From Bog-473 sp036489775 (GTDB taxonomy: Bacteria; Actinomycetota; Acidimicrobiia; Acidimicrobiales; RAAP-2), in the NCBI GenBank assembly GCA_036489775.1, contig DASXFC010000031.1, positions 112,074 to 176,073 of the forward strand: a stretch of 64,000 bases of DNA, given 5' to 3'. Position numbers and translations under genes: made by a program. Positions 54,045 to 62,796 of this stretch are shown in pieces. The notes beneath the pieces were generated by a model, which was not told the origin of the DNA, ran no database searches, and saw only the letters and a program-made list of their open reading frames with translations. How positions within the stretch are numbered: the stretch's first letter is position 1; the number at the start of each line of letters is the position of its first letter.

Positions 54045-57000
54045 GTGAATCGTGGCAAGGGTCATCGAAGGGTCAGCGCTGTACTCCGGGTAAGTGCTGT
54101 CCTCGGGCTCACGATCCTCCTCACGGCGGTACGTTCCAGCCCAAGTACCCCAGCCGGGGCGCAGGACGCGTCCACCTACACCCTGATCGACCTCGGCCAG
54201 CCCAGCACCTCGGGACCGATCTACATCAGCCCCAACAGCGGGCTGGTGCTCGACCTTGGCCTCGACGAGCTCTACGACATCGATACGGGTGTAACCACCG
54301 ACGTGTCTGCGCCGCCAGTGGGGTTCACCCCCATCCAAATGAACGACGACGGCGAGGTGGTGGGCAACATGCTCACCGGTGCCAACGAGGGAGGCGCCAT
54401 CTGGACGCCTGCGACCGGCACATTCAACCTCATAAGCCTTTCCACAACCATCCATACCTTGCCAGGCGGTGGGTGCTTTGAAGGGGGGACCGAAACAAAC
54501 TGCCCGTACGAAATACAGACGGCTCCCATCTTCGCCGCATCCGGTATCAACGACAATGGCGACGTCGTGGGTTCAGTCCGGTCCCAGTTCGACGACGAGA
54601 CTGGGGCGCAGTTCGGCAATGAGCTTGTCAGCAACGGGGATACTTTCGCGGCCGAAGCACCAGGGGGCAACGACGCCGACTTTACGGGGATCATCCCGAG
54701 TGATCTGTCTTTCCCTTATAACCAGATTGATGCGGGATATTGGGACCAGTGCGGCGAGGACGAGAACTCGATCACAGAGACCGACACATATTCCACCGCA
54801 TATCCGCCATACGCCGGAGCCGCCTTCGCGATCAACGACAGCGGACAGATTCTGGGCACTCCATGCGACGGCCCTGGTCTTAGTACCGATGGGGCGCCTG
54901 AGGTCTGGACCTCCGGTGGGTCCCTCTCGTCCACCTTCCCCACCGACAACGGCTACTTCTCGATGCAACCACAGCTCTTCAACAATCGCGGTGACTACGT
55001 GGTTGGCTCTAACCCGTCGGGTGCGAATGCAGAGACCCTCGTCTATTCAAACGGCAACACCCTTCCCATCCTCGCCTCCGATGGCTCCGTCCCGAACACA
55101 GTCACAGGCCTCAACAACACCGATGAGGTCGTCGGGAATGGGGACGGGGTATTCCTCTGGTCCCCCGACGCTGCCGACGGCGTCGACCTGCAGGGCCTCC
55201 TTCCCGACGACGAGGCTCTGACACTCCAGAGCGGGGTGGGCATCGACAACGAGGGTGACGTCGTGGGCACGGCGGTGGACGGCAATGGCCATACCCACGA
55301 CTACGTCGCCATTCCTGGTCAGGTGCCCATCATCGACTCGGTCTCACCCGGCGGTGGGCCGCTCGACGGCGGCAACACGCTCACCATCACGGGCAGCGGA
55401 TTCCAGGCCTCCGGCCTCACCTTCAACGGTGTCCAATTCACCCCTGACGGCGGAGGCACCCCACTCGACGGCACGAACCCCGTCGTCGACTCTGACACCG
55501 AGATCACCGTCACCGCCCCCGATGGCACCTCTGCCGCGGGCGGGAAGAAGAGTCTGTTCACCACGGTGACGGCGAACTTCACCGACAGCGACAACACATC
55601 GGATGACTCCCTGCCCAAAGCACCCGACGACAACGACTACGTCTTCGGGGCCCCGGTCATCGACTCGATCTCGCCCGGCAGCGGACCGCTCGACGGCGGC
55701 AACACGCTCACCATCACCGGCTCGGGCTTCATGAACCCGTCGCTCACCTTCCTCGGGGTGGACTTCGACCCGACCGCTGACACCAACGGCAGTGCCGCCT
55801 TTGGCGCCGAAGGGGCCCAGGTGGTCTCTGACACCGAGATCACGCTCCCTGCCCCCGACGCCACCAGCGAGGCCGATGAGGCCACCAGCCTCGAGACCGC
55901 CCTCACGGCCGACTTCGACGTGACCGCGGATACTTCGGAGAGCGACGACAGCGTGCCCAATGCACCCGACGACAACGACTATGTCTTCGGGGCCCCCACC
56001 GCTCCTCCCTGTGGATCACTAAACGACTGTCAGGGTTCGGCCAACTCCAACCCCAACGGGTCCGCAACCGCGACATCGACGTCGTCGGGCGGCACCATCA
56101 CCGCCGAGGGCAGTGGCGCCGGTGGCATCACCGTTGGGCAGTACAGCTCAGATCCAGTCGGCGCGCCCTCCTTTGACGCTGCCGGCTCCTATTTCGACGT
56201 CAGTGTGTCGAACCTGAGTGACTTCACCAGCGTCGCCATCACCGACTGTGATCTCTCCGGAGGCAACGCCATCGAATGGTGGAACCCGGCCGTCAACAGC
56301 GGGGCTGGTGGGTGGACGGCCGTGTCACCCCAGAGCGGCCCAACCGGCACACCGCCGTGTGTGACGATGACACTGAGCTCGATGTCGAGCCCCACTATCG
56401 CCCAGCTGACCGGAACGGTCTTCGGCGTGGCCGTCACCGGGGGCACGTCGGGCGGCGGCGGTTCGCCACCGCCCACCTCAACACCACCACCGGGCACGAG
56501 CACGCTGAGCCCGGTCGGCTATTTCTTGGCCCGAAGTGACGGGAGCATTCAGGCCTTGGGTGCTGCACAGTCGCTGGCCTCATCGGCTGAGGGTGGGATC
56601 CATTTCAACGAGCCCATTGTCGGCACGGCAGCTACCCCAGACGGCAAGGGCTACTGGCTGGTGGCTGCGGACGGCGGTGTCTTCACCTTCGGCGACGCCC
56701 GGTTCTATGGCTCCTTGGGAGGCATGGTCCTTGATCGACCCATTGTCGGCATGGCCGGTACTCCCGACGGGGGCGGCTACTGGCTGGTGGCAGCCGACGG
56801 TGGTGTCTTCGCCTTCGGCGACGCCCATTACCAAGGCTCCATGGGTGGAAGGCATCTCAACGCCCCGATTGTCAGCATGGCCGGCACTCCCGACGGGGGC
56901 GGCTACTGGCTGGTGGCAGCCGACGGTGGTGTCTTCTCCTTCGGCGACGCCTCGTTCCATGGCTCCGACGGGAACCTCGTGCTCAATAAGCCCATCGTCG

Positions 57001-57143
57001 GCATGGCGGCCACCCCCGACGGGGGCGGCTACTGGCTGGTGGCAGCCGACGGTGGTGTCTTCTCCTTCGGCGACGCCCCCTTCGAAGGCTCGGGGGCTGG
57101 GCCCCACGGGGCACCCTTCGTGGCCATTGCCGCTGCGGTGTAA
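54045..57143 (+). CDS. Large secreted protein: HAF-like repeats, two IPT/TIG domains and 42-residue repeats
   Basis: The product has 1032 residues. A signal peptide (AVLRVSAVLGLTILLTAV, cut near AGAQDA) is followed by about 390 residues of HAF-type repeats (MNDDGEVVGNMLTGANEGGA; INDNGDVVGSV; INDSGQILGTPC; LNNTDEVVGN). Next come two IPT/TIG folds (VSPGGGPLDGGNTLTITGSG; ISPGSGPLDGGNTLTITGSG), a domain with VSNLSDFTSVAITDCDLSGG, a Pro/Thr linker (PPPTSTPPPGTSTLS), and four or five 42-residue units (GYWLVAADGGVFSFGDA). No sortase or lipoprotein signal is seen. GTG 54045 has AAGAGGG just upstream. The role is probably surface binding or adhesion, by inference. Confidence 0.8.
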   Translation: MNRGKGHRRVSAVLRVSAVLGLTILLTAVRSSPSTPAGAQDASTYTLIDLGQPSTSGPIYISPNSGLVLDLGLDELYDIDTGVTTDVSAPPVGFTPIQMNDDGEVVGNMLTGANEGGAIWTPATGTFNLISLSTTIHTLPGGGCFEGGTETNCPYEIQTAPIFAASGINDNGDVVGSVRSQFDDETGAQFGNELVSNGDTFAAEAPGGNDADFTGIIPSDLSFPYNQIDAGYWDQCGEDENSITETDTYSTAYPPYAGAAFAINDSGQILGTPCDGPGLSTDGAPEVWTSGGSLSSTFPTDNGYFSMQPQLFNNRGDYVVGSNPSGANAETLVYSNGNTLPILASDGSVPNTVTGLNNTDEVVGNGDGVFLWSPDAADGVDLQGLLPDDEALTLQSGVGIDNEGDVVGTAVDGNGHTHDYVAIPGQVPIIDSVSPGGGPLDGGNTLTITGSGFQASGLTFNGVQFTPDGGGTPLDGTNPVVDSDTEITVTAPDGTSAAGGKKSLFTTVTANFTDSDNTSDDSLPKAPDDNDYVFGAPVIDSISPGSGPLDGGNTLTITGSGFMNPSLTFLGVDFDPTADTNGSAAFGAEGAQVVSDTEITLPAPDATSEADEATSLETALTADFDVTADTSESDDSVPNAPDDNDYVFGAPTAPPCGSLNDCQGSANSNPNGSATATSTSSGGTITAEGSGAGGITVGQYSSDPVGAPSFDAAGSYFDVSVSNLSDFTSVAITDCDLSGGNAIEWWNPAVNSGAGGWTAVSPQSGPTGTPPCVTMTLSSMSSPTIAQLTGTVFGVAVTGGTSGGGGSPPPTSTPPPGTSTLSPVGYFLARSDGSIQALGAAQSLASSAEGGIHFNEPIVGTAATPDGKGYWLVAADGGVFTFGDARFYGSLGGMVLDRPIVGMAGTPDGGGYWLVAADGGVFAFGDAHYQGSMGGRHLNAPIVSMAGTPDGGGYWLVAADGGVFSFGDASFHGSDGNLVLNKPIVGMAATPDGGGYWLVAADGGVFSFGDAPFEGSGAGPHGAPFVAIAAAV
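56600..57140 (+). repeat. Near-identical 126-bp repeats
   Basis: The block coding for PDGGGYWLVAADGGVF recurs at about 56,764, 56,890 and 57,016, exactly 126 bases apart, with almost no DNA difference. Recent unequal crossing-over is likely. Confidence 0.9.
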
Positions 57144-57183
57144 CCGCATCCCACCTTCGCCGTCGACAACCTGGAGCAGCTCC

Positions 57184-57211
57184 GCGTCACGCGTCACGCG
57201 TCACGCGTCAC
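57184..57211. repeat. GCGTCAC x 4 tandem repeat
   Basis: Four perfect 7-base units follow the stop of the repeat protein. The number may vary between strains. Confidence 0.9.
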
Positions 57212-57226
57212 GGCAACCTTTACGCA

Positions 57227-57466
57227 ATGGGAAGTCCCTACGAGGAACTGAAAAAGAGCCTCACCATCGTCATTCGGGCCGATCGAGAACTCAAAACGGC
57301 CGAGGTCATGCTGCGGCGACAGGTGAAGGTCGCACGAAGGGACGGGCATTCATGGAGTGCAATCGGCTACGCACTGGTCGTCTCCATACAGGCAGCCCAA
57401 CAGCGTTTTTCAGCCGGCGCTTTCAGCAGCCCACTGTCGATTTCGGTGAGATTGCTCAGCCTTTGA
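57227..57466 (+). CDS. Small HTH-like protein
   Basis: The product has 79 residues. The centre, VARRDGHSWSAIGYALVVSI then QAAQQRF, resembles the actinobacterial small HTH pattern in which WSxIGxALGVSxQAAxQRF follows an Arg-rich helix. Gly of the turn is replaced here by Val (ALVVS), and the C terminus after QQRF looks eroded. It may be a decayed regulator gene. ATG 57227 has no clear ribosome site. Confidence 0.45.
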   Translation: MGSPYEELKKSLTIVIRADRELKTAEVMLRRQVKVARRDGHSWSAIGYALVVSIQAAQQRFSAGAFSSPLSISVRLLSL

Positions 57467-57487
57467 CCCGCAGCTTTGGTAGCCACC

Positions 57488-57520
57488 CGCCGCGATGAAG
57501 CGACCGTGACCATCGCGGCG
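57488..57520. terminator. Perfect 10-bp hairpin after the GH3 gene
   Basis: CGCCGCGATG (57488-57497) and CATCGCGGCG (57511-57520) pair across a 13-base loop, 70 bases beyond the GH3 stop. It lies between convergent genes and may serve both. Confidence 0.5.
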
Positions 57521-57589
57521 AGTGGCCGAGGTTCTGCCCCAATCGCGTTGTGGCGGGACGGTAGTGGGACGGCCCAGGGGGATACCAAC

Positions 57590-59848
57590 TCAGACGCAGT
57601 GCCCCCCGGCGAGCGCCACGGTGCCCGTCAGTGGCACGTGGGCCGAGGAGTCCCCGACCCGGATGGTGTAACAACCGGGTGCCTCCGTCCACTGGCCGTC
57701 GGCCGTGTCCCAGTAGGAGAAGGCGTGCGGGGCCAACGCCAAAGAGACAGTGGCACTCCCCCCCGGCGCCACTGTCTCCTTGGCGAAAGCCTCGAGCTGT
57801 TGCGGTGGCTCGCCGGTGGAGGGGGGATCGCTGACGTAGACCTGCACCACATCGGAGCCACTACGCAGCCCAGTGTTGGTCAGCGTGGCGGCGACGTGCA
57901 CGCCACCCGAGCTCGGGGAGAGCGACAGCCCGCTGAAACCGAAGGTGGTGTAGGACAGGCCGTACCCGAAGGGGAACAGTGGGGTCAGGCCTTTGGCGTC
58001 GTACCAGCGGTAGCCGATGAGCAGTCCCTCCGAGTAAGTCATGACGCCGTTGATCCCGGGGTACTGCGCCGCCGTCTGGGTGGGGGTCTGCGCCAATGAA
58101 GAGGGGAAGGTGACGGGGAGCTTCCCCGAGGGATCTACATCCCCAAAAAGGATGGCCGCCGCGGCCGTGCCGTCCTCTTCACCCGGATACCAGGCTTCCA
58201 GCACACCCTGGACCTGATCGAGCCAGGGCATCAGGGCCGGCCCGCCGGTGTTCAGCACCACCACCGTGTGGGGGTTGGCCGCGGCCACCGCGCTGATGAC
58301 CGCATTGGCATTGGACGGCAGCGTCACGCACGTCAGTTCGCAGAGGCCATTGGTGTAGTCCAGGTTGGGAAGGTCGCTCCCCTCCCCCTCGGTGTAGCCG
58401 GCATAGACGATGGCCACGCTGGCCGTCCAGGCCGCCGCGGCGGCGAGCGCAGGCGACGCCCCGCTGTTGTAGACCACCGAATCGCCCGCCTGCGCCGCCC
58501 TGGTGGTGATGGCGCTCAACGGCGTGACGACGTCAGGCACCGCCGTGCGCACGCTGCCCCCAGCCTGGCTGGCCAGAGCCGCCCCGACCCCGGCGTCGAG
58601 GCCGATGATGGCAATCTGCTTGCCGGTACCGCTGATCGGCAGCACGCCGTCGTTGTCCTGGAGCAGCACGCTGCCCGATTCGGCCACCGACAGCGCCACC
58701 GCCCTATTGGCGGGCGTGTCGACGTTGTGCAGGGTGCCTGCCGGGAGGGGCGTCGGCGGGTCGTCAAACACCCCATCGGCGAACATGGAGTGGAGGATGC
58801 GGCTGACCGTGTTGTTGAGCACGTTCATGCTCACCTGCCCGTCCGCCACCGCCTCCGCCAGGGGCGTGCCGAACCAGTCCTCGGCCAGCTCCTCACTTCC
58901 TGGCGGGAGCGACGGGCCGGTCAGGGGCTCCACCGCGTTGGGTATCTGGACGATGCCCATCTCGAGGTCCAATCCAGCGTCGGCCGAGGCAACCGTCGAG
59001 TGGGTAGCGCCCCAGTCCGAAACGATGAAGCCCTGGAACCCATCCGTGCCCTCGAGGTTGTCGAAGATCAGGTTGGGGTTCTCGCAATTGAAGGCGCCGT
59101 TCACCTTGTTGTAAGCGCACATCACAGAACCGACATTGGCTTGGGAGATAGCCGAGGCGAACGGAGCCTCATACAGCTCCTTGAGGGCGCGTGGACTGAT
59201 GACCTCGTTGATAGAGGCGCGGTCGACCTCCTGGTCGTTGCCGACATACTGCTTCGCCGTGGCGATGACGTGTTGGGATTGGACGCCCTCGATGAAGGCG
59301 TCGCCCATCTGCCAGGTCAAGTAGGGATCCTCCCCCATCTCCTCACTGGTGCGTCCGCCCAGCGGTGTCCTGGTCAGATTCAGGTCGGGAGCCAGCAGGT
59401 CGTCCACGCCCTTGGCGTGGGCCTCGGCACCGAGGGAGGTACCGAGTTCATGCTCCAGCCCGGGGTCCCAGGTGGCGGCCTGATCGATCTCAGCCGGGTA
59501 CGAAGTGATGCCCACCTGCAGATCGGCCAACCCGGACCCGGCATCGTTGAGGACGAGCGGTGGAATGCACAACGCCGGTATCCCCGGCACGTAGCCGGCG
59601 GCCCCGAACGCAGTGAACTCGCCCAGCGCCTGGTGCACCAGGGACAGCTTCTGCTCCAGGGTCAACGCATTCATCAACTCGCTGGCCCGGGCGGCCGGGG
59701 TCTGGTCGGCGTTCATCCACGGGCCACATCCAGCGGCGGATGCGGCCACCGGGCCTAGAGCCAGTGGCCCGGTGGCCGCGGGACCGACCAGTAGCGCGGC
59801 CACCAACACCGAACCCAGACCAAGTGTGCACAGTCCCCGCACCCTCAT
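57590..59848 (-). CDS. Secreted GH3 family glycoside hydrolase (beta-glucosidase-like)
   Basis: The product has 752 residues. Signal peptide at 1-39 (LGSVLVAALLVGPAATGPLA), then the GH3 barrel: PPLVLNDAGSGLAD, KQYVGNDQE, and nucleophile Asp278 in FIVSDWGATHST. The second domain carries IYAGYTEGEGSDLPNLDY-type sequence, and a C-terminal fibronectin-III-like domain (VAATLTNTGLRSGSDVVQVY) follows. It hydrolyses beta-linked glucosides or xylosides outside the cell. ATG 59848 follows GGGGAGGGTGAC. No TM or anchor is present. The esterase gene lies upstream on the same strand, so the two may act on plant or microbial polymers. Confidence 0.93.
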   Translation of the reverse strand: MRVRGLCTLGLGSVLVAALLVGPAATGPLALGPVAASAAGCGPWMNADQTPAARASELMNALTLEQKLSLVHQALGEFTAFGAAGYVPGIPALCIPPLVLNDAGSGLADLQVGITSYPAEIDQAATWDPGLEHELGTSLGAEAHAKGVDDLLAPDLNLTRTPLGGRTSEEMGEDPYLTWQMGDAFIEGVQSQHVIATAKQYVGNDQEVDRASINEVISPRALKELYEAPFASAISQANVGSVMCAYNKVNGAFNCENPNLIFDNLEGTDGFQGFIVSDWGATHSTVASADAGLDLEMGIVQIPNAVEPLTGPSLPPGSEELAEDWFGTPLAEAVADGQVSMNVLNNTVSRILHSMFADGVFDDPPTPLPAGTLHNVDTPANRAVALSVAESGSVLLQDNDGVLPISGTGKQIAIIGLDAGVGAALASQAGGSVRTAVPDVVTPLSAITTRAAQAGDSVVYNSGASPALAAAAAWTASVAIVYAGYTEGEGSDLPNLDYTNGLCELTCVTLPSNANAVISAVAAANPHTVVVLNTGGPALMPWLDQVQGVLEAWYPGEEDGTAAAAILFGDVDPSGKLPVTFPSSLAQTPTQTAAQYPGINGVMTYSEGLLIGYRWYDAKGLTPLFPFGYGLSYTTFGFSGLSLSPSSGGVHVAATLTNTGLRSGSDVVQVYVSDPPSTGEPPQQLEAFAKETVAPGGSATVSLALAPHAFSYWDTADGQWTEAPGCYTIRVGDSSAHVPLTGTVALAGGHCV

Positions 59849-60037
59849 GTCACCCTCCCCGACCTTCCCCGGTCCCACCAATACTGCACCCGTATATCGT
59901 CGTCGCCAGTGGCGAACTCGTCATGCCGCGACTCATCGCCAAGGTCGTCGACACCCCGGGTGTGACAGTGGGCTGGGTGTCGGCGGTGTCGGATGGCCGT
60001 GTGACACGCCGTTCGGATGGGTGATCGTTCAAGGTAC

Positions 60038-61153
60038 TCAGCTCGACGGGACCTCGGCACACCGACCGCTGGTGCTCCCGAGCGTGTAGTGCGAGAGGAA
60101 GTCCCATGAGGCCTCGGAGGCGCTTGGCCCCTTGGGGTCCGTGTAGGACCTATAGGCCGGATTGCTGGTCCCACCCGACCAGTCGTGGCCCATGCCGTGG
60201 ATGATCCAGTGCTGGGCGATCAGGCAGCCGCTCGGCTCGGTGTAGTTGAGCACTTGATAGCTGTAGCCGTTGGGGACCTGGCCATGCACGGTGCTGCTGG
60301 GTGTGAGCGACAGCGGTCCGGCGGTGCTACCTTCGATCACGAGGTTGTCGGTCTCGAGCCACTGCGCAACGGCGAGCTGGTCGCACAACGGGTTCACGAC
60401 GTTGTCGGCATCGCCATTCAGCACGATCACGGGGATCACCCGCTTTCGAGCGGCCTCCTCCTGGTAGGCACCGTTGGCCGAAAGTGTGATCTCGGGGTCG
60501 TAGATGGCGGAGGGCGGGTCGTTGCCGCTGGCGACGCAGACTTCGCCCGCGCCGTACGGACCTCCGGCCATGATCCCGACGGCCGCATAGACGTCGGGGT
60601 ACGCGGCGGCCAGATCACTGCTAAGCAGCGCTCCGGCGGACATGCCGATCTCATAGACGCGCTTGGGGTCGATCCGGTAGGTAAACATCACCGCCTTGGT
60701 CATGCCGACGATCACCGCGAGGTCAGATCGGCCGCGCTGCCAGTCAAAAGGCGCTTCCCAATTCCAGCACCCCCCGACGTGAACGCGGTCGTTGTCGTCG
60801 GGGTACATCACGATGAAGCCGTACTTCTCGGCAAGCTGGTCGTAGTCGCTGGCGCCCTCCTGCTCGGCTGCCGTGGTGTCACAACCGTGTGTGACGACCA
60901 CCAGCGGCACCGCCGTGCGCCCGGTGTAACTATCTGGCGTGAACACGAGATAGGTATCGGAGCCGAATAGCGCGGCACCCTGCGGCGAGAAGGTGTACGT
61001 CGTCACGTCGCCGCAGCCACAATCCGGCGCAGGATGGGTAGTCGTCGCCTGCGCCACACCCGGGTTCGAGACCGATATGCCACCGACGAGGGCCAAAGTC
61101 AGCGCTCCGACCAGCAAATGTTGGCGTGCCGCACGTACCAGCTCTCGCCTCAT
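60038..61153 (-). CDS. Secreted PHB-depolymerase/feruloyl-esterase-like hydrolase
   Basis: The product has 371 residues. Signal peptide at 1-36 (LLVGALTLALVGGISVSNPG), then an alpha/beta hydrolase of the LpqC/PHB-depolymerase group: VPLVVVTHGCDTTAAEQ, nucleophile Ser172 in EIGMSAGALLSSDLAA, Asp in VLNGDADNVVN and His in IIHGMGHDW. Many cysteines suggest disulfides. It hydrolyses polyester or aromatic ester bonds. ATG 61153 has AGGGGAG directly upstream. The divergent QsdR-like gene and a perfect palindrome between them suggest repression. Confidence 0.88.
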   Translation of the reverse strand: MRRELVRAARQHLLVGALTLALVGGISVSNPGVAQATTTHPAPDCGCGDVTTYTFSPQGAALFGSDTYLVFTPDSYTGRTAVPLVVVTHGCDTTAAEQEGASDYDQLAEKYGFIVMYPDDNDRVHVGGCWNWEAPFDWQRGRSDLAVIVGMTKAVMFTYRIDPKRVYEIGMSAGALLSSDLAAAYPDVYAAVGIMAGGPYGAGEVCVASGNDPPSAIYDPEITLSANGAYQEEAARKRVIPVIVLNGDADNVVNPLCDQLAVAQWLETDNLVIEGSTAGPLSLTPSSTVHGQVPNGYSYQVLNYTEPSGCLIAQHWIIHGMGHDWSGGTSNPAYRSYTDPKGPSASEASWDFLSHYTLGSTSGRCAEVPSS

Positions 61154-61218
61154 CTCCCCTGCGCCCCCCGCCCGTGCATCATGGAGACTAAAACACCACA
61201 AGCTGCAACATTTTATCC

Positions 61219-61237
61219 TAACGTTTCTCAAACGTTA
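61219..61237. promoter_or_regulatory. Perfect 19-bp operator palindrome
   Basis: TAACGTTT-CTC-AAACGTTA, arms of 8 bases without mismatch, lies between the esterase and QsdR-like starts, 14 bases before ATG 61251. Confidence 0.85.
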
Positions 61238-61250
61238 CTTGCGGCTGATA

Positions 61251-61889
61251 ATGTTGTCAAGCGTGAAGGCGTTGGTGGCATCAGAAACGATTGCGATCGT
61301 GCCAGCGACGCCACTCCAGCGCCAGCTGATCAACGGCCGGTCACCCTCGGCGCTCGACGCATTCCGACTGGCCAGGCGCAAGTTTCAGGCCGGTGAGCGA
61401 GTCGAGGTCGGGTCACTCGCGTCCGAACTCTCGGTCAGCCGCGTCACCCTCTACCGCTGGGTTGGCACACGCCAGGCGCTCCTCGTCGAGATCATCTGGT
61501 CCCTTACCGAACCGACGCTTGCGCTGGAGTACGAAAGGGCCCCCGGCAGCGGGGGCGCACGGATCGCTCACGCGCTGACTCGATTCAACCACGACACGCT
61601 CGACCACCCCGGGATGCACCGCTTCCTCCACGAAGAGGGCGAGTACGCGATGCGCTTGTTGACCAGTAGCGCCGCCGGATTCCAACCACGGCTTATAGGA
61701 GCGGTCGAGGCGATGCTCAGCACCGAAGCCGACGCTGATCGGCTGCGCGTTCCGGTCGACCTCCATGAACTTGCTTTCGTGATCGTGCGGTTGGGCGAGT
61801 CCTACGTCTATGCCAACCACATCACCGGGGAGCGGCCCGATCCCGACCGAGCCCAACCGATCCTCGAATTTCTCCTCGCACGCCAGTGA
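61251..61889 (+). CDS. QsdR-like TetR-family regulator
   Basis: The product has 212 residues. HTH: SALDAFRLARRKFQAGERVE, then VGSLASELSVSRVTLYRWVG and TRQALLVEIIWSL, the pattern of the QsdR/TetR subgroup. The C-terminal ligand domain includes PGMHRFLHEEGEYAMRLLTS and RLGESYVYANHI. QsdR-type proteins control genes for lactone or ester degradation, which suits the divergent esterase. ATG 61251 is the first start after the palindrome; the longer open frame to 60993 is antisense to the esterase. Confidence 0.85.
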   Translation: MLSSVKALVASETIAIVPATPLQRQLINGRSPSALDAFRLARRKFQAGERVEVGSLASELSVSRVTLYRWVGTRQALLVEIIWSLTEPTLALEYERAPGSGGARIAHALTRFNHDTLDHPGMHRFLHEEGEYAMRLLTSSAAGFQPRLIGAVEAMLSTEADADRLRVPVDLHELAFVIVRLGESYVYANHITGERPDPDRAQPILEFLLARQ

Positions 61890-62132
61890 CGCGGGCGGGA
61901 AATACCCCGTGCCACCGCTAGGCGCCGATGTGGCTCATGAGTAGATCAGCCGCCATGGCGGCCATAGGCCGCACGGGGCTCGCCACGCCGACCAGACGAC
62001 GGCGTTCGCAAAGAACGAGCCTGTTTATGGGGTGGCAGCCTGCCTAATGCTTAACAGGTCAGTTTTGATAACCCGCCGACAAATTCCGTCGGTGAACCTT
62101 TGGATGAGCCCCTGGAGATACGCTCAGACGGC

Positions 62133-62162
62133 ACGAAAGCCCACGAACTCGTGGGCTTTCGT
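62133..62162 (-). terminator. Terminator of the tRNA-Ala remnant
   Basis: ACGAAAGCCCACGA and TCGTGGGCTTTCGT form a perfect 14-bp stem with a 2-base centre, 20 bases beyond the tRNA 3' end. It is the expected position for a tRNA terminator. Confidence 0.85.
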
Positions 62163-62181
62163 AGGGGACCACCGACTTACG

Positions 62182-62230
62182 TGGTGGAGGTGAAGGGATT
62201 CGAACCCTCGGCCTCTACATTGCGAATGTA
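62182..62230 (-). tRNA. tRNA-Ala(CGC) 3' half only (attachment-site remnant)
   Basis: On the minus strand: anticodon arm TACA-TTCGCAA-TGTA (anticodon CGC, T33 and A37 in place), five-base variable loop, T arm GAGGG-TTCGAAT-CCCTT, acceptor CACCTCC, A, and encoded CCA. The matching 5' acceptor GGAGGTG and the D arm are absent; the sequence diverges at the base before TACA. So 49 of about 76 bases remain. It cannot be a working tRNA. Such 3' halves with the native terminator are left when an element integrates in the anticodon arm. Confidence 0.75.
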
Positions 62231-62370
62231 TTTTTTCCACCCCGCCGATCTGGGCGTTTCCGAAAGAGTTGCTGGTAGCAGTGCTAATGCTCCCTCACGT
62301 TCCATCATGATCCCTCCCCTTCCCTCTCCATTTAGTCACTTGTAGTCACTGCATTCGACGGCAGGTTTGT

Positions 62371-62796
62371 TCAACTGCCCGGCATGCCGAAGGCGATGAT
62401 TGCGCAGCGGGGACCCGGTGCGTTGACGAGCTTGGTATCGAGCGTAATCACAGCAGTGTCGAGAAGTTCGGCTAGCGCAACGTAGGTGCCGTCGTAAATG
62501 GTGAGGTTGCCACGTAACTCCCACGCACGTTCCGCGAGTGGTGTATATGGCCAGAGTTCAAGTGACAGGTCAACGAGGTCTTGGTGGGCCAGTGTGGCTT
62601 GTGTCTGATCGAGTGCTCCAAAAAGCATCTGGCGCCGGATGATGTTGGCCGCCTCGAAGAGCGCCAGTTCCGGCGCAGCGAGGAGCGCTCCAGATATTGA
62701 AGCTGCCACCCAATCGCCTGCTGGGCCCGCATCGGCCAACAGGGCGACGATTGCGGATGCGTCGAGCACGACTTGCTGGTCGGCCCGAACTGTCAC
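62371..62796 (-). CDS. vapC: VapC-type PIN-domain toxin
   Basis: The product has 141 residues. The acidic PIN residues are in place: Asp12 (VVLDASAIVALL), Glu48 (ALFEAANIIRRQ), Asp102 (TIYDGTYVALAE) and Asp120 (VITLDTKLV). VapC toxins are Mg-dependent RNases acting on tRNA or rRNA. GTG 62796 overlaps the antitoxin stop (GTGA), the normal arrangement. It lies just inside the probable island. Confidence 0.93.
   Translation of the reverse strand: MTVRADQQVVLDASAIVALLADAGPAGDWVAASISGALLAAPELALFEAANIIRRQMLFGALDQTQATLAHQDLVDLSLELWPYTPLAERAWELRGNLTIYDGTYVALAELLDTAVITLDTKLVNAPGPRCAIIAFGMPGS

Larger units (their letters stand above)
61890..62370. other. Region with tRNA remnant, no protein gene
   Basis: These 481 bp contain a 14-bp palindrome GCCGCCATGGCGGC (61949-61962), a terminator hairpin (62133-62162), a tRNA-Ala 3' half (62182-62230), and AT-richer sequence towards vapC. 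An open frame across the tRNA reads VVEVKGFEPSASTLRM and is not a gene. Confidence 0.7.

Noticed and set aside
52873..54045. Quorum-sensing pair (LuxR with a LuxI-type synthase)
   Set aside because: No acyl-homoserine-lactone synthase gene is nearby, and the sensor region is not clearly an autoinducer domain.
56600..57140. Regular repeats that could suggest a CRISPR array
   Set aside because: The repeats are 126 bp, in frame, and encode the GYWLVAADGG unit; no spacers and no cas genes.
62100..62345. Open frame reading VVEVKGFEPSASTLRM, looks like a small protein
   Set aside because: The peptide is the antisense reading of a tRNA T arm and acceptor, a well-known false gene at integration sites.
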